7,846 bases of DNA. Origin: Methanoculleus sp. UBA208. Its GTDB lineage: Archaea; Halobacteriota; Methanomicrobia; Methanomicrobiales; Methanoculleaceae. The stretch lies in contig NZ_DAFZ01000118.1 of the NCBI RefSeq assembly GCF_002498065.1, positions 1 to 7,846 on the forward strand, read 5' to 3'. The position numbers and the translations under genes are program-made. The notes beneath the pieces were generated by a model, which worked only from the letters and a program-made list of their open reading frames with translations, made no database searches and had not been told where the DNA came from. Positions 4,857 through 7,846 of the stretch are shown here, one piece after another. How positions within the stretch are numbered: the stretch's first letter is position 1; every line of letters starts with the position of its first letter.

Positions 4857-4873
4857 CCCTCCTGCCAGGAGGG
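4857..4873. promoter_or_regulatory. Perfect hairpin masking a Shine-Dalgarno sequence
   Basis: The arms ccctcct and aggaggg (4857-4863 with 4867-4873) form 7 bp with a 3-nt loop. On the reverse strand the 3' arm is the AGGAGG that serves the ATG at 4850, so the hairpin would block the ribosome until opened. It could equally be a terminator-like stem. Confidence 0.5.
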
Positions 4874-4975
4874 GGGGCGGGATTGCGGCACCGTTCGGAA
4901 CGGGAAGAGCCAGCCCCGCCGCCCCGGGATACGTGCAGCATACAATCAGCGATCGTGCTTTCAAGAAACAACATC

Positions 4976-4981
4976 AAAAAA
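4976..4981 (-). terminator. T-run ending the tRNA-Leu transcript
   Basis: Six T on the reverse strand begin 5 nt after the discriminator base of the tRNA, a usual arrangement for archaeal tRNA transcripts. Confidence 0.55.
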
Positions 4982-4986
4982 GCGTA

Positions 4987-5071
4987 TGCGAGAGGCCGGA
5001 TTCGAACCGGCGAACTCCTACGAGACCAGGCCCTGAACCTGGCGCCTTTGACCTGGCTTGGCAACTCTCGC
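4987..5071 (-). tRNA. tRNA-Leu (anticodon CAG)
   Basis: The reverse strand folds into a class II tRNA of 85 nt. The acceptor stem is gcgagag/ctctcgc with discriminator A. The D-stem is gcc/ggc. The anticodon stem ccagg/cctgg holds the loop TTCAGGG, so the anticodon is CAG, reading CUG. A long variable arm (ctc-gtag-gag) follows, and the T-arm is gccgg-TTCGAAT-ccggc. The long variable arm and the A discriminator agree with leucine. No intron is present and the 3' CCA is not encoded, so it must be added. All stems are fully paired, so the gene should be functional. Its promoter is unclear; a tattag near 5124-5129 (reverse strand) is the best candidate. Confidence 0.95.
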
Positions 5072-5141
5072 GCGAAAGTGTGGCGAACCTCCGCCGTTGG
5101 CGTGTCCCGGCGTTCCTCGCGCCTAATACTGTAGCATCTCC

Positions 5142-5152
5142 AACAAAATAAA
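5142..5152 (-). terminator. T-rich 3' end of the acyl-CoA synthetase gene
   Basis: On the reverse strand the sequence ctttattttgttg follows the TAA at 5158 within a few bases. It is T-rich but interrupted, with no hairpin, so it is a weak candidate. Confidence 0.3.
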
Positions 5153-5157
5153 GGTAA

Positions 5158-6861
5158 TTACTCCCCGCCCTCCCCAACGGCGGGAGAGTCCCGGGAGTTG
5201 CTGTCCATAAACCGCCTCATCTCCAGTTCACGCAGTTCGTGCCGCCTGATCTTGCCGGAGATGGTCTTCGGGAGCGACTCCACGAACTCGATCAGGCGGG
5301 GATACTTGTAGGGTGCCGTCACCCGCTTGACCTGCTTCTGGATGTCCTTGACCAGCGACTCCGTGGGCCGGTACCCGGGCTTTAAGACGATAAAGGCCTT
5401 GACGACCAGCCCGCGGAGCACGTCGGGCGACCCGACGACCGCCGCCTCCTGCACGGAGGGGTGCTCCATGAGGGCGCTCTCGACCTCGAACGGCCCGATC
5501 CGGTAGCCGGAGGACTTGATGACGTCGTCGTCACGGCCGATGAACCAGAAGTAGCCGTCCTCGTCCATGTAGGCCTTGTCGCCGGTGTAGTAGTACCCGT
5601 CCGAAAAGACCTTGCGGTTCTCCTCTTCGTTGTCCAGATAGCCGGAGAAGAGCCCGACCGGGCGCGGGTCGAGTTTGATCGCGATCCGCCCTTCTTCACC
5701 GGGGCCGACCGGGTTGCCGTCGTCGTCGTGCAGCTCGATATGCCAGCCGGGCATGGGCCTCCCCATGGAGCCGGGCTTGGGCTTCATGTCGGGAAGCGTC
5801 CCGATGCAGAGCACCGTCTCGGTCTGGCCGTAGCCCTCGTAGATGGTCTGCCCGGTCCCCTCCTGCCACGCCCGGATCACCTCGGGGTTGAGGGCTTCGC
5901 CGGCGCTGCAGCAGTGCCGCAGATCGGCGAGATCGAACTTGTCGAGGTCGGCGAGGATGAGCATCCGGTAGATGGTCGGGGGGCAGCAGAACGTCGTGAC
6001 CCCGTACTTCTCCAGCAGCGGCAGGATCTCGGTGGCGTGGAACCGGCCCCGGATATCGTAGACGAAGATGCAGGCGCCGACGATCCACTGGCCGTAGAGT
6101 TTTCCCCAGGCGCTCTTTCCCCAGCCGGTGTCGGAGATCGTCAGGTGCAGGTCATTCGGGCGCAGGTCGTGCCACAGCTGCGCGGTGACGATGTGCCCAA
6201 GCGGGTAGGAGTGGTCGTGGACCACCATCTTCGGTTCGCCGGTGGTGCCGGAGGTGAAGAAGATCAGCAGCGGGTCGGTCGCTTTCGTCCGGTGCATGCC
6301 GGGAAGGTTCACCAGTTTGTGCGAGCAGGGCGCAGGGTAGTCGAGCTCGACGGGGTAACTGACCCACCCGTCCCGCACGCCGTCGATCATGAGCCGGACG
6401 GCAAGCGTGGGGCAATCTTCCCGGACCTCCTCGACCTTGTCCGCATGCTCGGCCATGGTGATGATCATCCTGATGTCGGCCGCCTGGATGCGGTACTTCA
6501 GGTCTTTGGGGGTCAGCATCGTGGTTGCGGGGCAGTACACGGCGCCGAGCTTGATGAGGGCGATGGTGAAGATCCACCACTCGGGTGTCCGGGGGAGCAT
6601 CAGCATGACCCGGTCGCCCTTCTTGATGCCGTATTTCAGGCAGATGTTGACCGCCTGGTTCGAAAGGCGCATGAGGTCGAAAAAAGTGTATTTCTTCTCG
6701 TTTCCTTTCTGGTCCACCCAGATCATCGCCAGTTTGTTCCGGTCCTTCTTCGCCCATGCGTCGATCACGTCGAAGCCGAAGTTATAGTATTCAGGGACGT
6801 CTATCGTGAAATTTGCGCAGAGGTCTTCATAGGAAGCTGGTTTTTGCTCATCATCCGCCAT
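5158..6861 (-). CDS. AMP-forming acyl-CoA synthetase (medium/branched-chain type)
   Basis: This 567-residue enzyme belongs to the ANL superfamily. It activates a carboxylic acid with ATP to an acyl-adenylate, then transfers the acyl group to CoA in the cytoplasm. The motifs are intact: the phosphate loop TSGTTGEPK (203-211), YGQTE (344-348), YTGD (425-428) with the ribose-binding Asp428, the hinge region GRDDDVIKSSGYRIGPFEVE (442-461), and the adenylation lysine in TISGKIRR (Lys537). Length and N-terminus match the medium-chain acyl-CoA synthetase subgroup, which includes a studied Methanosarcina acetivorans enzyme favouring 2-methylbutyrate. The substrate here may be a short or branched acid rather than acetate; that is inferred. 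The ATG at 6861 has no good ribosome binding site, in line with a very short leader from the TATA box at 6893. The gene stands alone, divergent from the TBP gene. The last 15 residues form a variable tail. Confidence 0.9.
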   Translation of the reverse strand: MADDEQKPASYEDLCANFTIDVPEYYNFGFDVIDAWAKKDRNKLAMIWVDQKGNEKKYTFFDLMRLSNQAVNICLKYGIKKGDRVMLMLPRTPEWWIFTIALIKLGAVYCPATTMLTPKDLKYRIQAADIRMIITMAEHADKVEEVREDCPTLAVRLMIDGVRDGWVSYPVELDYPAPCSHKLVNLPGMHRTKATDPLLIFFTSGTTGEPKMVVHDHSYPLGHIVTAQLWHDLRPNDLHLTISDTGWGKSAWGKLYGQWIVGACIFVYDIRGRFHATEILPLLEKYGVTTFCCPPTIYRMLILADLDKFDLADLRHCCSAGEALNPEVIRAWQEGTGQTIYEGYGQTETVLCIGTLPDMKPKPGSMGRPMPGWHIELHDDDGNPVGPGEEGRIAIKLDPRPVGLFSGYLDNEEENRKVFSDGYYYTGDKAYMDEDGYFWFIGRDDDVIKSSGYRIGPFEVESALMEHPSVQEAAVVGSPDVLRGLVVKAFIVLKPGYRPTESLVKDIQKQVKRVTAPYKYPRLIEFVESLPKTISGKIRRHELRELEMRRFMDSNSRDSPAVGEGGE

Positions 6862-6892
6862 AACGCGATCAATAAAAAGATGCGCGTTTATG

Positions 6893-6899
6893 GTTTAAA
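6893..6899 (-). promoter_or_regulatory. TATA box of the acyl-CoA synthetase gene
   Basis: Reverse-strand tttaaac is centred about 35 nt before the ATG at 6861 and predicts a leader of about 9 nt. The T-rich tctttttattg closer to the ATG is too near to act as the TATA box for this start. Confidence 0.45.
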
Positions 6900-6936
6900 G
6901 CATTCACGAAGTTGAAAGGCGCTCCGTATCCGGAAT

Positions 6937-6948
6937 AGGCATAAAGAT
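6937..6948 (+). promoter_or_regulatory. TATA box of the TBP gene
   Basis: The sequence ggcataaagatt is the best TATA-like element. It predicts a start near 6963-6968, so the mRNA would be leaderless from the ATG at 6963 or have a leader of about 20 nt to the ATG at 6990. No Shine-Dalgarno sequence precedes either. Confidence 0.45.
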
Positions 6949-6962
6949 TACCCAATAGTATT

Positions 6963-7544
6963 ATGGTTCAAAAAATAATACTCATATCGATGGATGAGAA
7001 GGGATACGAGTCACTGAAAATTGAGAACATCGTTGCCTCCGGGGTGATTGCAGACTCGATCGACCTCGAAAACGTATCGGATAAAATAAAAAACTGCGAA
7101 CTGAATACGAAGCAGTTCCCCGGAGCGGTCTATCGCATCGAGAAACCCAAGATCGCATCCCTGATATTCTCCTCGGGAAAAGTGGTGCTCACCGGTATCA
7201 GGAACAAGCAGGACCTGCACGACGGCCTGGATATCATCATGCAATCGCTGCGGGATGCCGGCGTCGATACCTACAACGAGCCGCAGGTCGCGGTCACAAA
7301 CATCGTCTGCTCGTACGACATGGGCAGGTACATCAACTTAAACAAGGTGGTCATCACCCTTAACCTCGAGAACATCGAGTACGAACCCGAGCAGTTCCCG
7401 GGGCTCGTCTACCGCATCGAGGACCCGAAGATCGTCGCCCTTCTCTTCAGTTCCGGCAAGATTATCCTGACCGGCGGAAAGAACATCGAGGACATCAAGA
7501 GAGGGCTTGATTTCCTGGAGCAGCGGCTCGAAACTATAATGTAA
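6963..7544 (+). CDS. tbp: TATA-box-binding protein (TBP)
   Basis: This is the general transcription factor that bends promoter DNA at the TATA box and recruits TFB and RNA polymerase. The 193-residue product shows the two direct repeats of the saddle: QFPGAVYRIEKPKIASLIF then SSGKVVLTG (residues 51-78), and QFPGLVYRIEDPKIVALLF then SSGKIILTG (144-171), 93 residues apart. Asn22 (KIENIVAS) and Asn113 (VTNIVCS) sit at the paired DNA-contact positions, and Phe69 and Phe162 are the kinking phenylalanines of each half. There is no acidic C-terminal tail; the protein ends right after the last helix. The first nine residues (MVQKIILIS) are not typical, so the ATG at 6990 (MDEKGYESLK) may be the true start, giving 184 residues. 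Many methanogens carry more than one TBP; whether this is the main copy or a paralogue cannot be told here. Confidence 0.95.
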   Translation: MVQKIILISMDEKGYESLKIENIVASGVIADSIDLENVSDKIKNCELNTKQFPGAVYRIEKPKIASLIFSSGKVVLTGIRNKQDLHDGLDIIMQSLRDAGVDTYNEPQVAVTNIVCSYDMGRYINLNKVVITLNLENIEYEPEQFPGLVYRIEDPKIVALLFSSGKIILTGGKNIEDIKRGLDFLEQRLETIM

Positions 7545-7549
7545 CCCCG

Positions 7550-7570
7550 TTTTTCTGTTACGTTCTTTTT
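7550..7570 (+). terminator. Double T-run ending the TBP transcript
   Basis: Two runs of five T (7550-7554 and 7566-7570) follow the TAA within 26 nt. There is no strong hairpin, as is usual for archaeal termination. Confidence 0.55.
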
Positions 7571-7697
7571 GCCGGGGGATGGGGGGGCCCTGATTTTTAG
7601 TGGGGATCTGATTCGCCTATCAGGACATCCTGTCTGTATGTGCCGGCGGAGTATCCGGGCCTGAAGCGGGTCTTTTTTGGTGCCCGCATCTTATGTC

Positions 7698-7799
7698 TTA
7701 TGGTATTTGTGCTCCAGGCGTGCCGGCGATCTTGCTTATGAGCGCTGCTCTTCGAAGCGTCACAAACTCCCATGCACGGATTTCGTGGAATATCGCCAC
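7698..7799 (-). CDS. Doubtful 33-codon reading frame, possible relic or repeat
   Basis: On the reverse strand a GTG at 7799 opens a frame of 33 codons, MAIFHEIRAWEFVTLRRAAL and 13 more residues, ending in TAA. The residue mix looks protein-like, but there is no Shine-Dalgarno sequence and a second reverse frame is also open across the same bases. It may be a decayed gene end, an interspersed repeat that is open by chance, or a small gene. Nothing else convincing is seen in 7571-7800 apart from a T6 at 7672-7677. Confidence 0.2.
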   Translation of the reverse strand: MAIFHEIRAWEFVTLRRAALISKIAGTPGAQIP

Positions 7800-7805
7800 G
7801 CACTG

Positions 7806-7843
7806 CCCGCCCCCCTAAAGGGGGCGGGAGGAGCGCGAAGCGC
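7806..7843. repeat. Strong hairpin pair at the right edge
   Basis: A perfect 9-bp stem cccgccccc/gggggcggg (7806-7814 with 7820-7828, loop ctaaa) is followed by gcgc-gaa-gcgc (7833-7843). The first recalls the shorter ccccgctttagggg hairpin at 2070-2083 (tttag/taaa core between C and G runs). Together with the hairpins at 1-71 this suggests repeated stem-loop elements, but the window cannot prove it. Confidence 0.45.
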
Positions 7844-7846
7844 GGG

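Noticed and set aside
4987..5071. Integration attachment site at the tRNA 3' end
   Set aside because: No integrase gene and no second copy of the tRNA 3' end occur in the window.
4849..5151. + strand frames across the tRNA gene
   Set aside because: They run through a fully paired tRNA-Leu on the reverse strand and carry no domain.
5461..6915. 484-codon + strand open frame
   Set aside because: It is the antisense of the acyl-CoA synthetase, whose motifs are intact on the other strand. Long antisense frames are expected in GC-rich genes.
1..7846. CRISPR array, prophage or insertion sequence
   Set aside because: No regularly spaced direct repeats, no transposase or integrase, and no target-site duplications were seen.

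Overview
The window looks like chromosomal DNA of a methanogenic euryarchaeon, most likely Methanomicrobiales and probably close to Methanoculleus. The reasons are a GC-rich coding background with AT-rich archaeal TATA boxes, archaeal information-processing genes (aIF1A, TBP), a DUF2121/Connectase protein (a family of methanogens), an AMP-forming acyl-CoA synthetase of the methanogen type, and an RRM protein of a kind seen in few archaea. The genus is an inference from protein character; no search was run.

Layout. 1-340: GC-rich, hairpin-dense DNA with a reverse-strand reading frame running off the left edge. 397-1806: the 5' two-thirds or less of an alpha-glucan phosphorylase gene, which stops being phosphorylase near 1785-1806 and runs antisense into the 5' end of a reverse-strand membrane sensor gene (start 2021). 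Both genes are cut at the same junction, as expected of an inversion breakpoint or an assembly chimera. 2022-2418: AT-rich promoter region, then a hairpin-rich leader. 2419-3000: a compact Connectase-like protein ligase with an N-terminal Thr nucleophile. 3064-3378 (reverse): translation factor aIF1A, whose only sensible start codon is CTG. 3463-3799: a structured region with a promoter-like element and a terminator-like end, proposed as a non-coding RNA. 3852-4112: a single-RRM RNA-binding protein. 4508-4762: a DUF2795 protein. 4755-4850 (reverse): a 31-residue small ORF whose Shine-Dalgarno sequence lies in a perfect hairpin. 4987-5071 (reverse): tRNA-Leu(CAG). 5158-6861 (reverse): acyl-CoA synthetase. 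6963-7544: TATA-binding protein, divergent from the synthetase. 7545-7846: terminator, then low-information DNA ending in strong hairpins that recall the left edge.

The genes do not form one pathway. Most are single transcription units with their own TATA boxes, and several serve gene expression (aIF1A, RRM, TBP, tRNA-Leu). The observations most worth following are the structured RNA next to the RRM gene, the CTG start of aIF1A, the short Connectase, and the double-truncation junction at about 1.8 kb.
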